NCBI GenBank assembly: GCA_027587225.1
Contig: JAPDDQ010000029.1
Location: forward strand, 36,498-100,497
Direction of reading: 5' to 3'
DNA from: Solirubrobacter taibaiensis
Lineage (GTDB): Bacteria > Actinomycetota > Thermoleophilia > Solirubrobacterales > Solirubrobacteraceae
DNA length: 64,000 nt
In this document: in pieces, positions 1-8,556 of the stretch
How positions within the stretch are numbered: the first letter of the stretch is position 1
Layout of the letters: every line of letters begins with the position of its first letter
Position numbers and translations under genes: made by a program
Notes under the pieces: model-generated
Databases searched by the model: none
Told to the model about the DNA's origin: nothing
What the model saw: only the letters and a program-made list of their open reading frames with translations

Positions 1-921
1 GAACAGGGTGAAGGTCGCTCCCTCCTCCGGCGCCCACGCGGCGAGCGCGTTCGTCAGCAGCGCTTCCGCCACCACCTCGGCCTCACCGGCGGTGGTGGCG
101 GCGACGGCGGCCGAGATCTCCACGGTCGTCAGTTCCTCGTCGCGGCGTCCGCTGAGCGTGAAGGCGGGGCCCAGCGCGTCGACCAGCCCATCGCCGTCGG
201 CGGCGTCGACCTGGAGCGCGGCCTGCGCGCGCCACCTGTTCGCAACGAGCGGAAGCGGCCGTTGCTCGAGCGGGAGCGCCATCGCGCGCACACCCCAGCG
301 TCGTGGTGCGTCGAGCCGCTCGATGGCGTCCTGCATCGCCTCCGCGACCGTCGGCGTCGTGATCGTGAACGCCACCCGGAAAGCGTGGACGAACACGCCC
401 TTGCGCCCGTACACCGGTCGGATGACATGGGCCGAGGTGGCGGCGGGAAGCGTGATGTGGCCGGGGCCCCATTCGTGTGCGCCGGCGGCGCGCGCCAGCT
501 CGGCGATGTCGTCGAGGTCGGGCGCGTCCCGCTCCTGGTCGAGCCAGACCGGGTTCAGCTCCAGCTCGACCGCCCAGTCCATCGGTGCCTCGGATGGCTG
601 ACGGTCCCGCCACTCCTCGCCGACCGGTCGCCGCCGCTCGAGCGTGCGGTCGTCGGGCCAGCGCTGCAGGTCGTCGATCGGCTCCGTGCCGGCCCATTGA
701 TATTCGGGGTCGCCGGCGGCGCAGATGAGGATGCGATCGGTGCGCGCGCGGGCCCACGCCAGGGCGTCGGCGGCCGTGGCCTGGTTGATGGAGTCCGCTC
801 GCCGGAGCGTTTGCTGATCGCGGTCGTGGTAGCCGCTGAACGTGCCCAGATACAGGGCGGCGTCGTCGGCGAAGTCGACGTCCTCGGTGAGGAACACGGT
901 CCCCGTGCGTTCGGCCGGCAC
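1..921 (-). CDS. Hypothetical protein, 3' end beyond the window
   Basis: The minus-strand frame is open from about 996 to the left edge with uniform actinobacterial codon use, so the stop codon lies outside the window. I chose the GTG at 921. An in-frame ATG at 996 also exists but would overlap the divergent cupin gene and its -10 element. The visible 307 residues are soluble and rich in Asp, Glu, Ala and Trp, with no signal peptide, membrane segment or motif I recognise. Near the N-terminus the protein reads VFLTEDVDFADDAALYLGT. Function is unknown. It is divergent from the cupin gene and probably shares the intergenic promoter region with it. Confidence 0.7.
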   Translation of the reverse strand, partial: MPAERTGTVFLTEDVDFADDAALYLGTFSGYHDRDQQTLRRADSINQATAADALAWARARTDRILICAAGDPEYQWAGTEPIDDLQRWPDDRTLERRRPVGEEWRDRQPSEAPMDWAVELELNPVWLDQERDAPDLDDIAELARAAGAHEWGPGHITLPAATSAHVIRPVYGRKGVFVHAFRVAFTITTPTVAEAMQDAIERLDAPRRWGVRAMALPLEQRPLPLVANRWRAQAALQVDAADGDGLVDALGPAFTLSGRRDEELTTVEISAAVAATTAGEAEVVAEALLTNALAAWAPEEGATFTLF

Positions 922-948
922 GCGGCACAGGTACCCGGACGCGCCGAT

Positions 949-954
949 TAGGCT
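949..954 (+). promoter_or_regulatory. Putative -10 element (TAGGCT), leaderless cupin gene
   Basis: TAGGCT ends 7 nt before the ATG at 962, matching the TANNNT-N6-10-start pattern repeated across this window. A transcript would begin at or next to the start codon. Confidence 0.45.
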
Positions 955-961
955 GCGCGCA

Positions 962-1348
962 ATGGCCGACTGGACGAAGCGCAACTTCGAGGACATGGAC
1001 GACCGCAGCCCGGCGGAGGTGCCGATGCGGTGGCTGTTCTCGCGGGGCGTGGTTCGGTCGACGGAGGTCGGCGTGAGCCGTTTCAGCTACGAGCCCGGAG
1101 CACGCATGCCGTTCGGCCATCGGCACAAGACGCAGGAGGAGGTGTACGTCGTGGTCGCCGGCTCCGGGCGCGCGAAGCTCGAGGACGAGATCGTCGACCT
1201 CGGCCTGTGGGACGTGGTGCGCGTCACGCCGCAGGTGATCCGGTCCTTCGAAGCCGGGCCTGACGGGATGGAGCTGATCTGCGTCGGTGGCCGGGCCAAG
1301 CGCGCCGACGCCGAACGCTTCGACGACTTCTGGCCCGAGCGCGCGTGA
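962..1348 (+). CDS. Cupin-domain protein
   Basis: This 128-residue protein consists mostly of one small beta-barrel cupin. The first cupin motif is visible around GHRHKTQEEVYVVVAGSG, with its His and Glu metal-ligand candidates, and a second, weaker motif ends near VRVTPQVIRSFEAG. Such single-domain cupins bind a divalent metal and include small isomerases and dioxygenase-like enzymes, but the substrate cannot be read here. I chose ATG 962 because it follows a -10-like hexamer by 7 nt, whereas the longer frame from 842 has a low-complexity N-terminus unlike cupins. Its stop overlaps the start of the PLP decarboxylase gene (TGATG), so the two are likely co-translated. Confidence 0.85.
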   Translation: MADWTKRNFEDMDDRSPAEVPMRWLFSRGVVRSTEVGVSRFSYEPGARMPFGHRHKTQEEVYVVVAGSGRAKLEDEIVDLGLWDVVRVTPQVIRSFEAGPDGMELICVGGRAKRADAERFDDFWPERA

Positions 1349-2715
1349 TGGCACCCGATCCGGAACGCCTGCACCGACCCGCCGGCGTGGACGCCGTGGT
1401 GCGCGCGCTGGCGGACATGACCGTCGAACGTGTGGCCGGTGCGCCGGCGGTCGGCCCGGTGGCCCCGCCGCCCTCGCCGCCGCCCGTCACGGTCACGGCG
1501 GAGGGCATCGGTGCCGACCGCGCGCTGCGGGTCTGGGCCGAGCAGCTCGCACCGGCGTGCATCGCGGTCGACCATCCACGCTACCTCGCGTTCATCCCGG
1601 GCGCGCCGACGCCGCTGGCGGGCGCGTTCGACATGCTGGTGGGCGCGTCGAGCATCTACGGCGGCTCGTGGATGGAGGGCGCGGGCGCGGTGCTCGCCGA
1701 GAACGAGGCCCTGCGGTGGATCGCCGACCTCGCCGGCTTGCCGGAGCGCGCCGGCGGCGTGTTCGTCTCGGGCGGGACGGTCGGCAACCTGTCCGCGCTC
1801 GTCGCGGCGCGTGAGCACGCGCGGCACACTCGCTCGGCCGTGCCCGCGCGGTGGGCGGTCTGCGTGACCGAGGAGACGCATTCGTCAGTGGTCCAGGCGC
1901 TGCGGACGGTGATGGACGTCGATGCGGTGCTCGTGCCGGGCGACGCTCGCGGACGCATGACCGGCGCGGCGATGCGCGCGACCATCGACGCGCTTCCGGC
2001 CGAACGGCGCGACGGGATCTTCGCGGTGGTCGCGACGGCGGGGAGCACCAACCTCGGCGTCGTCGACGACATCGCCGGCGTCGGCGAGATCGCGCGCGCG
2101 AACGGCTGGTGGCTGCACGTCGACGGCGCCTACGGCGGCGCCGGGCTGGCCGCGCCGAGCGTGCGGGAGCTGTACGCCGGCGTCGAGCACGCCGACTCGT
2201 TCATCGTCGATCCGCACAAATGGCTGTTCAGCACGTTCGACTGCTGCGCCCTGCTCTACGCCGACCCGGCCCGGGCGCGCGCGGCGCACATGCAGCACGC
2301 CGACTACCTCGACGCGCTCAACGCCGACGCGGACTGGAACCCGTCCGACTACGCCATCCACCTCTCCCGCCGCGCGCGCGGATTGCCGTTCTGGTTCTCG
2401 CTCGCCGCGCACGGCACCGACGCCTACCGGGACGCGATCGAGCACACGCTGGCCGTCACCCGCGCGGGGGCCGAGCTCGTGCGGGCCGCGGAGCACCTGG
2501 ACCTGGTCGTGGAGTCCGACCTGAGCGTGATCGTCTTCGCCCGTTCCGGATGGGAGCAGGCGGACTACGCGCGCTGGAGCGCCGACCTGCTGCGCCGGCA
2601 GATCGGCTTCCTGGTCCCGACGCGCCATCGCGGCCGCCCGTGCGCGCGGCTCGCCGTCGTCAACCCGCTCACGACCGCCGACGACCTGCGCGAGATCTTC
2701 GACAGCCTGCGCTGA
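1348..2715 (+). CDS. PLP-dependent group II (aromatic amino acid type) decarboxylase
   Basis: The 455-residue protein has the fold-type I layout of the glutamate/aromatic amino acid decarboxylase family. Visible landmarks are an N-terminal substrate region with HPRYLAFIPG, the SGGTVGNLSAL phosphate-binding segment, the HVDGAYGG cofactor Asp motif, and the PLP-binding Lys at about residue 291 in VDPHKWLF. It probably decarboxylates an amino acid to an amine. The exact substrate (aromatic amino acid, glutamate or other) cannot be decided. Start ATG 1348 overlaps the stop of the upstream cupin gene, so the two form an operon. Length is typical for the family (about 450-480). Confidence 0.9.
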   Translation: MAPDPERLHRPAGVDAVVRALADMTVERVAGAPAVGPVAPPPSPPPVTVTAEGIGADRALRVWAEQLAPACIAVDHPRYLAFIPGAPTPLAGAFDMLVGASSIYGGSWMEGAGAVLAENEALRWIADLAGLPERAGGVFVSGGTVGNLSALVAAREHARHTRSAVPARWAVCVTEETHSSVVQALRTVMDVDAVLVPGDARGRMTGAAMRATIDALPAERRDGIFAVVATAGSTNLGVVDDIAGVGEIARANGWWLHVDGAYGGAGLAAPSVRELYAGVEHADSFIVDPHKWLFSTFDCCALLYADPARARAAHMQHADYLDALNADADWNPSDYAIHLSRRARGLPFWFSLAAHGTDAYRDAIEHTLAVTRAGAELVRAAEHLDLVVESDLSVIVFARSGWEQADYARWSADLLRRQIGFLVPTRHRGRPCARLAVVNPLTTADDLREIFDSLR

Positions 2716-2722
2716 CGCTCGC

Positions 2723-2728
2723 TACGGT
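2723..2728 (+). promoter_or_regulatory. Putative -10 element (TACGGT), leaderless gene
   Basis: TACGGT lies 7 nt upstream of the ATG at 2736, directly after the decarboxylase stop codon. It fits the recurring leaderless pattern. Confidence 0.45.
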
Positions 2729-2735
2729 GCCGCCC

Positions 2736-3755
2736 ATGCGCCCTTGGTCGCGTGTGATCGTCGCATCTGCCGTGTTCCTGGCGGCGGCGTGCGCCGGGGT
2801 CGACCGCGCCGTCGCGGCCAACTGCGTCGATCCGGCGCCGTGCGTGTACGTGTCACCCGATCCCGCGAAGGTGAAGCGGCCCGGGACGATCTACGTCTAC
2901 CGGGGCCGCGGCTGGCGTCCGAACCGGACGGTCGCCGCGGGGTACGGCTCGTACTGCCCGCCGAGCGCTTCGGCCTGCGCCGGCGTCGGCCTGTCGTCGT
3001 CCTTCAAGGCCGATCGCCGTGGCCGGTTCACGTTCCGGCTCCGGCACGGCAACCGGCTCCCGGCGGACGTGCCCCGGCCGGCCGGGGCCGGCGGCGAGGC
3101 CGACACGATCGAGTTCAGCCAGTGGACCGGGCGCCCGTTCCGCAGCCGCTCGATCTCCCGGGACGCGACGCCCGTGCCGCCGCCCAGCACTCCGGCACAA
3201 CGGGTGGAGGCGCGCGCGGTCGCGGCGAGCTTCGCCCGGACGGCGCGCGCGCTCGACGCCGCGGAACGGCCGGTGAACCGCTCGATGGACCGGTACCAGC
3301 AAGGTCTCCGTCAGTGTCGAGATCAGCTCCAGGGCACAGCGGACGGGCGCGTGGTGGCCTCGTTGATCGGGCTCGCGTTCGACGGCGCGCTGTACGCCCC
3401 CGTCAAGCCGCAGCTCGACGCACTCGCGGGAGAGCTCGAGCGGCTCGCGCTCGCGGACCCGGTGCTCCGCGCGGGCGCCGACGCCTGGATCGCCGCGGTG
3501 CGACGTCCCCGGCCCTGGCCCGATCCCGACCTGTGCACCGTCATGCAGCGCTGGAGCGAGACCGGGTTCGACCTCGCCCAAGCGCCCGTGCCGCCGGATG
3601 CCGGTGACCGGTTGGAGCTCCTGACCGAGATCGCCACCACACCCGCGATCGCCGACGCCGCCGCACGGCTCCGTGCGCTCGGCGCGGGCCGCGTCGCCGA
3701 AGCGTCCTTCGCGGGCGACCTGCTCGATGTCGCGGACCTGATCGGCGAGTCGTGA
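2736..3755 (+). CDS. Secreted protein of unknown function
   Basis: The 339-residue product starts with a classical signal peptide (a basic start, then a hydrophobic VIVASAVFLAAACAG stretch). The Cys there could make it a lipoprotein, although the lipobox is imperfect. The mature part has an N-terminal half rich in Cys, Pro, Gly and Tyr (residues about 30-140) that looks beta-rich. An alpha-helical C-terminal half (about 160-339) follows a proline linker. I do not recognise a family. ATG 2736 was chosen for the signal peptide and the -10-like hexamer 7 nt upstream. The frame is open further upstream inside the decarboxylase gene, but that part is out-of-frame noise. Confidence 0.8.
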   Translation: MRPWSRVIVASAVFLAAACAGVDRAVAANCVDPAPCVYVSPDPAKVKRPGTIYVYRGRGWRPNRTVAAGYGSYCPPSASACAGVGLSSSFKADRRGRFTFRLRHGNRLPADVPRPAGAGGEADTIEFSQWTGRPFRSRSISRDATPVPPPSTPAQRVEARAVAASFARTARALDAAERPVNRSMDRYQQGLRQCRDQLQGTADGRVVASLIGLAFDGALYAPVKPQLDALAGELERLALADPVLRAGADAWIAAVRRPRPWPDPDLCTVMQRWSETGFDLAQAPVPPDAGDRLELLTEIATTPAIADAAARLRALGAGRVAEASFAGDLLDVADLIGES

Positions 3756-3813
3756 GATCCGGGCCGGGCCGGTACGACCGGTCCAGCACCGACGCACACA
3801 CGTACTAGGGGGC

Positions 3814-5001
3814 ATGGCCCACCGCATCCTGATCTCCGGCGCGGGCATCGCCGGTCCCGCGCTTGCTTGCTGGCTCGTCGACGCCGGATGGGACGTGACC
3901 GTCGTCGAGCGTGACGAACGGCTGCGCGACGACGGCCAGAACGTCGACGTCCGTGGGGCCGGGCGCGAAGCGGTCCAGCGGCTCGGGATCGAGGACGAGA
4001 TCCTGGCCCGCAACACGACCGAGACCGGTACGGAGTTCGTCAACGCGGACGGCAAGCCCGCGGCGTCCTTCGACCAGGACGGCGACGACGGCCCGACCGC
4101 CGAGCTGGAGATCCTCCGCGGCCAGTTGGCGGATGTCCTCCACGACCGCAGCGCCGACGCGGACTACCGCTTCGGCGACCGGATCGACACCGTCGAAGAC
4201 CACGAGACACACGCCACCGTGCGGTTCGCTGCCGGTGACGAGCGGGACTTCGATGTCGTGGCCATCGCCGAGGGCCAGCGATCCCGCACCCGCGATCGTC
4301 TGTTCGACGGCGTGCGACTCGACGCGCTGAACGTCGACATCGCCTACGCCACGATCCCTCGGGGGCCGGACGACACCGATCGCTGGCGCGTGTTCGTCGC
4401 GACCGACGGCCGCCAGGTCCACCTGCGCCCCGACAACCTCGGCACGATCCGCGCCATGCTGGCGTTCCAGACCGAGCCCAAGGGCTTCGACCGGCTCGAG
4501 CCCGCCGAGCAGATCGCGGTGCTCCGCGACCGGTTCGCCGGCGCCGGATGGGAGACGGAGCGCATCCTGGACGCGCTCAGCGACTCCAACCTCTTCTACG
4601 AGTCACTCGCTCAGGTGCGGGTGCCGAAATGGAGCACAGGGCGTGTGGTGCTGCTCGGCGATGCCGCCCACTGCGTCACGCCGCTGGCCGGCCTCGGTAC
4701 GAGCCTCGCCCTCATCGGCGCCTACATCCTCGCCGGCGAGCTCACCAGCGACGACGACCACCGCGCAGCGTTCGACCGCTACGAGCAGCGGCTGCGCCCG
4801 CTTGCCGAGGACGTCCGCGCACTTCCGCCGGGCGTGCCGGGAATCGCCTATCCCGACAGCAAGCTCGGCGGTGACCTGCTCCGCCTCGGAGCGAAGGTCG
4901 CCGCCAGCCCCGTCGGCCGCGCCCTCGCCTCCGTCACGCCGTCCAGCAAGAGCGACTTCGAGCTCCCCGACTATCCCTCGGACGCGCTGAGGCGTTCGTA
5001 G
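3814..5001 (+). CDS. FAD-dependent monooxygenase (aromatic hydroxylase type)
   Basis: The 395-residue flavoprotein has an N-terminal GxGxxG FAD-binding motif (ILISGAGIAGPALA, residues about 5-18), an acidic end of beta-2 (VVERDE), and the distal FAD motif GDAAHCVTPLAGLGTSLA at about 280. These define class A flavin monooxygenases of the PHBH/kynurenine-monooxygenase superfamily, which use NAD(P)H and O2. The natural substrate cannot be inferred. A strong ribosome-binding sequence, TAGGGGGC, directly precedes ATG 3814, and the same sequence precedes the PBP2 gene. Its 3' end overlaps the convergent gene ending at 4971 by 31 bp. Confidence 0.88.
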   Translation: MAHRILISGAGIAGPALACWLVDAGWDVTVVERDERLRDDGQNVDVRGAGREAVQRLGIEDEILARNTTETGTEFVNADGKPAASFDQDGDDGPTAELEILRGQLADVLHDRSADADYRFGDRIDTVEDHETHATVRFAAGDERDFDVVAIAEGQRSRTRDRLFDGVRLDALNVDIAYATIPRGPDDTDRWRVFVATDGRQVHLRPDNLGTIRAMLAFQTEPKGFDRLEPAEQIAVLRDRFAGAGWETERILDALSDSNLFYESLAQVRVPKWSTGRVVLLGDAAHCVTPLAGLGTSLALIGAYILAGELTSDDDHRAAFDRYEQRLRPLAEDVRALPPGVPGIAYPDSKLGGDLLRLGAKVAASPVGRALASVTPSSKSDFELPDYPSDALRRS

Positions 5002-5423
5002 TTGAGCTGGTAGTCGAAGAACTTCAGGCCGTCCACCCGGCGGTTGGAGACGATGTCGTCCGCAGACCAGCAATGGTCGCTGTAATCGTCCATCGCGACG
5101 CCGCCGTCCTCGATCAGGGCGAGCACGAATGCGCGGATCTGCTCGTCGCCGGGGATGCGGCCGGTGATGTCGCAAGTGACCGCCCAATACGGGAGCGCGC
5201 CCAGCGCCGTGGCGAGCGCATGCATCGCTTCGGGTTCCCAGTCGCAGTAGAGCGGACTGCTGTCGTTGGTGGTCGCGAGATCGACGTAGATCGCGGGGTT
5301 CTGGCGGCGCTTCGGCGCCGAGTTGATGATCCACGGGTGCGCCTGCGTGGGAGCGGCGAGACGCTGCACTCGCTGGATCGTCTCGTCGAAGGGCGCCCGT
5401 GGAAACACGAAGACGGTTCGCAT
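4971..5423 (-). CDS. Conserved hypothetical protein, 150 residues
   Basis: The gene starts MRTVFVFPRAP and ends LNYERLSASEG. It is soluble, with many aromatic residues and Asp, including a central WAVTCDITGRIPGDEQ stretch and a DDYSDHCWSADD segment. There is no signal peptide or membrane segment, and I cannot name the family. The start at 5423 gives a compact globular protein. A much longer frame upstream is antisense to the solute-binding protein gene and is not credible. The 3' end overlaps the convergent monooxygenase gene by 31 bp. Confidence 0.75.
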   Translation of the reverse strand: MRTVFVFPRAPFDETIQRVQRLAAPTQAHPWIINSAPKRRQNPAIYVDLATTNDSSPLYCDWEPEAMHALATALGALPYWAVTCDITGRIPGDEQIRAFVLALIEDGGVAMDDYSDHCWSADDIVSNRRVDGLKFFDYQLNYERLSASEG

Positions 5424-5500
5424 GAGGTCACACGATGATGCCGCGATCCGCCTGCGCGCCGGTCGCGACCGAGGGGTCGAGCGCGATTCGGCCCGGCCGG

Positions 5501-5506
5501 TAGACT
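5501..5506 (+). promoter_or_regulatory. Putative -10 element (TAGACT)
   Basis: TAGACT lies 10 nt before the ATG at 5517 with no Shine-Dalgarno sequence between, consistent with a leaderless or near-leaderless transcript. Confidence 0.45.
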
Positions 5507-5516
5507 CGCCGCGCCG

Positions 5517-7055
5517 ATGAGGATCTACAAAACGCTTGTGACGCTCGTGGTGGCGGTGCTGTTCAGTGCCCCGGCCATCGCCCACGCCAACGCGGATGCG
5601 CTGCGCGTCGGCAGCACGCAAGCGGCGGTCTCGCTCGATCCGGCGGCCGCGTGGGACCACGGGTCGCAGCAGGTGATCACCAGCCTCTACCAGAACCTCC
5701 TGGCGATCCCGGCGGGTGGCACCCAGCCGCGGCCCGACGCCGCCAAGCGGTGCGCGTTCAAGAACGCGAGAACCTACGTGTGCACGTTGCGCAGCGGGCT
5801 GAAGTTCTCCAACGGCGACCGGCTCACCGCCGCCGACGTGAAGTTCTCGTTCGATCGGGTGCTCAAGATCGCGGAGCCGACCGGTCCTTACTCGGTGATC
5901 TTCAACCTCGTTCGCGTCGACGCGACCAGTGAGCGGACGGTCACGATGCATCTGCGGCGAGCGGACGGCGCCTGGCCGTACGTGCTCGCCCACACCGTGG
6001 CCGCGATCGTCCCGAAGCAGGTCTACCCGGCACGTCGCCTGTTGGCGAACACGAAGGTGATCGGCTCCGGCCCGTACAAGCTCGGCCGGTTCGTCCCGGA
6101 TCAGCAGGCGGTGCTGACGCGCAACCCGCGGTATTCGGGGACGGCCGCGAAGACCAAGACGGTCACGGTGCGGTACTTCGCCGATGGCGCGGCGTTGAAG
6201 CGGGCGATCGAGGTCGGCGACATCGACGTCGCCTTCGCCGGCTTCTCCGCGGCCGAGATCGCGCAGCTGCGCACCCAGGCGGCGGCCGGCGTGCAGGTGT
6301 TGGAGGGCCCCGGCTCCGAGATCCACTACCTCGTGTTCGACCTCGGCAAAGCGCCGGCCGACAACGTCGCCGTGCGCCGGGCGATCGCCCAGGTGATCGA
6401 TCGTCCCGCGCTCGCGAGCACCGTCTACGCCGACACGGTCAAGCCGCTCTACTCGTTGCTGCCGGAGGCGCTGCTCGGCGCCAAGCCGGTGTTCCAGACG
6501 GTGTACGGGGCGCCGAACGTCGCGAACGCGCAAGCGACGCTCGCCGCCGCCGGGATCGCCACCCCGGTGACGCTCGACGCCTTCTACACCCCCAGCCGCT
6601 ACGGCCCCGAGGAAGCGGCTGCCCTGGGCGAGATCCGCCGTCAACTCGAGGCCAGCGGGCTGTTCCGGGTCACGGTCGGAGCGCAGGAATGGGGTCCCTA
6701 CAAGGAGGACGCCTTCAGCCGGCACCGCTACCCGATGTACGGTCTCGGCTGGTTCGGCGACCACCTCGACGGCGACAACTACCTGTCGCCGTTCCTGTTC
6801 TCCGGCGGCTTCATGCAGAACGGCTACGAGAACGCCACGGTGGACCGGTTGCTCGACCGGGAGTTCGGGTCGACCAAGCAGACGGAGCGGACCGCGATCT
6901 TCGGCCAGGTCCAGGACATCCTCGCGCGCGACGTCCCGCTGCTCCCGCTGTGGGAGCGCAAGCGGATCGCCGTCGTCCGAGCGGGCGTGGACGGGGTCCA
7001 GAACACGCTGGACCCCTCACTGCAGATGCGGTTCTGGCTCCTGTCGAAGCGCTGA
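5517..7055 (+). CDS. ABC transporter family 5 (peptide-type) solute-binding protein
   Basis: The 512-residue protein has a signal peptide (cleavage near AIAHANA) followed by the full SBP_bac_5 architecture. The N-lobe contains LRSGLKFSNGDRLTAADVKFSF, the hallmark of DppA/OppA/NikA-type binding proteins, and the C-terminal end has PLLPLWERKRI. Such proteins deliver peptides, nickel chelates or other ligands to an ABC permease. No permease or ATPase gene lies next to it, so it is an orphan binding protein that must work with components encoded elsewhere. No lipobox Cys is present after the signal peptide, unusual for a Gram-positive binding protein, so its anchoring is unclear. Confidence 0.88.
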   Translation: MRIYKTLVTLVVAVLFSAPAIAHANADALRVGSTQAAVSLDPAAAWDHGSQQVITSLYQNLLAIPAGGTQPRPDAAKRCAFKNARTYVCTLRSGLKFSNGDRLTAADVKFSFDRVLKIAEPTGPYSVIFNLVRVDATSERTVTMHLRRADGAWPYVLAHTVAAIVPKQVYPARRLLANTKVIGSGPYKLGRFVPDQQAVLTRNPRYSGTAAKTKTVTVRYFADGAALKRAIEVGDIDVAFAGFSAAEIAQLRTQAAAGVQVLEGPGSEIHYLVFDLGKAPADNVAVRRAIAQVIDRPALASTVYADTVKPLYSLLPEALLGAKPVFQTVYGAPNVANAQATLAAAGIATPVTLDAFYTPSRYGPEEAAALGEIRRQLEASGLFRVTVGAQEWGPYKEDAFSRHRYPMYGLGWFGDHLDGDNYLSPFLFSGGFMQNGYENATVDRLLDREFGSTKQTERTAIFGQVQDILARDVPLLPLWERKRIAVVRAGVDGVQNTLDPSLQMRFWLLSKR

Positions 7056-7077
7056 CAAGACCGGTGAGGACGGGCGT

Positions 7078-8103
7078 CTACTCGGGTGCTCGCGTCGAGT
7101 ATCCGACGACGGCGACCGGGGCACCGAGACCGTCGTCGATCGTCGCGTTGCGAACGTGGGCGTTGAACGGGGGAGCGTCACGACGGCGGACCGGGAACTG
7201 ACCCTCCCAGGCGCCGCGATCACGAACCTCGGACATGATCGCGCCGGCGAGGCGCTCGGCGTCCGGCCCGACGGTCAGCTCGGTGATGTCGCGCCCCAGC
7301 GCTTCGGAGGCGGCCCAGCCGTAGAGGCTGTGAGCCAGCTCGTCCCAGTACATGACGGCGCCGCGCAGGTCGGTCGCGATGACCGCTGTGCGGGCGGGGC
7401 GCACGTCCGCGCCGATCGAGCTCGCCGGGGAGCCGAGACCGGGCAGCTGCCGGTGCCAGTCGAGCCGGAAGGCCAGCGCCCGCACCTGCGCCGACGCGTC
7501 GACGACCCGCAGCCGGGCGCCGGCCAGTTGTGCGCGGACCGCGACGCGGGTGATGGCTTCAAGCCCGTGCGGATCAGCGAACTCGAGCGTGCCCAGGTCG
7601 AGGACGATGCTGCGGTCCGGACGCGCGAAGGCGATGATCGCGTCGAGTTCGGTGCTCACCGCCCGCAGTCCGGCGAGGTCGAGCGCTCCGCTGATCGTCG
7701 CGCGTAGTGCGCGGCCGGCGTCGTGGCGCCGCACACGGATCTTGGGCTGGGCTCGCGTCAGGAGCTGCCGCGCCTCGTGCGGGGAGGCCACCGAAGGGAT
7801 CGTGGTGCGATACGCGAGTGCGGTCGAGACGGCCGCGGCGGCGGGCATCACGATCGCGCACCGTCGGCCGTCCTGCCCGAGTTGCACTCGCGCATCAATG
7901 AGCTGGCGAACGACACCGACGGACAGATGCGTCCGGGCTCCCAGCCGGATCATCAGGCCGCGATCGGATCGGGTCGGCAGCGTCTTCAGCCCGAGCGCGA
8001 GCGCGTCGGCCAGCCCCGCGTCCGCATGCCTGCGTAGGTCAAGGACGTCTTCGCGATGCATCACAGCGCCGATCGACCGGCAGAACGACTGAAGCTCAAG
8101 CAC
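7078..8103 (-). CDS. STAS and PAS domain signalling protein
   Basis: The 341-residue cytoplasmic protein appears to have three parts. Residues about 1-125 look like a degenerate STAS-like domain (the segment GRRCAIVMPAAAAVSTAL resembles a STAS C-terminal half). Residues about 125-235 form a clear STAS domain (ISGALDLAG; DLGTLEFADPHGLEAI), in which the usual Asp-Ser phosphosite reads A-D-P-H. Residues about 240-341 form a PAS domain (IATDLRGAVMYWDELAHSLYGW). It likely senses a signal and acts in partner switching. GTG 8103 follows a GGTAGGGAT ribosome-binding sequence. It is the last of three minus-strand genes with the small STAS-like and EAL genes. Confidence 0.75.
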   Translation of the reverse strand: MLELQSFCRSIGAVMHREDVLDLRRHADAGLADALALGLKTLPTRSDRGLMIRLGARTHLSVGVVRQLIDARVQLGQDGRRCAIVMPAAAAVSTALAYRTTIPSVASPHEARQLLTRAQPKIRVRRHDAGRALRATISGALDLAGLRAVSTELDAIIAFARPDRSIVLDLGTLEFADPHGLEAITRVAVRAQLAGARLRVVDASAQVRALAFRLDWHRQLPGLGSPASSIGADVRPARTAVIATDLRGAVMYWDELAHSLYGWAASEALGRDITELTVGPDAERLAGAIMSEVRDRGAWEGQFPVRRRDAPPFNAHVRNATIDDGLGAPVAVVGYSTRAPE

Positions 8104-8162
8104 CGGATCCCTACCCGGAACCGGCGAGCGTCTGTGCGCCGAGCCTGCGCTGGGCCCACCGG

Positions 8163-8483
8163 TCAGCCCGTCCTGGGTGACTCCTGCGGCGGTGGCGGCG
8201 TCAGCCGTGCCGCACGATAAGACGCCGCCAGACCAGGCGGGCACGACGTCAGCTCGCCGAGGTCCAACGACACCGCGTCGCCGCGCTCCCGTGCCTGCTC
8301 GATCGCGCGAGTGAGGGCCTCGACGGCATCGCTGTCGGCATCGCCGGCGAGGGCCACGCGCGTGCGGCCGAGCGCGGGCCAGCGTCTGACCGTGAGCCGC
8401 CAAGGCGGCGCGTCGGCGGACGGTTCGCGGCCCTCCGGCTCGTTCAGCCGCAACTCGCCCCGGCTGGGCACGAATCGGCGCAT
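8163..8483 (-). CDS. Small STAS-like (anti-sigma antagonist-like) protein
   Basis: The 106-residue protein resembles a minimal STAS domain. A beta strand RVALAGDADSDAVEALTRAI is followed by a helix and then AVSLDLGELTSCPPGLAASY, where the usual phosphorylatable Ser region is S-C-P-P-G-L. If the similarity is real, the Asp-Ser pair is altered, as in the STAS domain of the next gene downstream. ATG 8483 was chosen; upstream in-frame sequence is antisense to the EAL gene. It lies between the EAL gene and the STAS-PAS gene on the same strand, suggesting joint signalling. Confidence 0.6.
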   Translation of the reverse strand: MRRFVPSRGELRLNEPEGREPSADAPPWRLTVRRWPALGRTRVALAGDADSDAVEALTRAIEQARERGDAVSLDLGELTSCPPGLAASYRAARLTPPPPQESPRTG

Positions 8484-8556
8484 GTCAAGCGCTACGGGTC
8501 CGCCGGACGGGCAGGATCGCGCATGCACTCGTGTGGCGCACAGGAAGCCGAATGCC

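Noticed and set aside
4971..6764. A 597-residue version of the gene ending at 4971
   Set aside because: Its upstream part is antisense to the solute-binding protein gene and low in complexity; the start at 5423 gives a compact protein.
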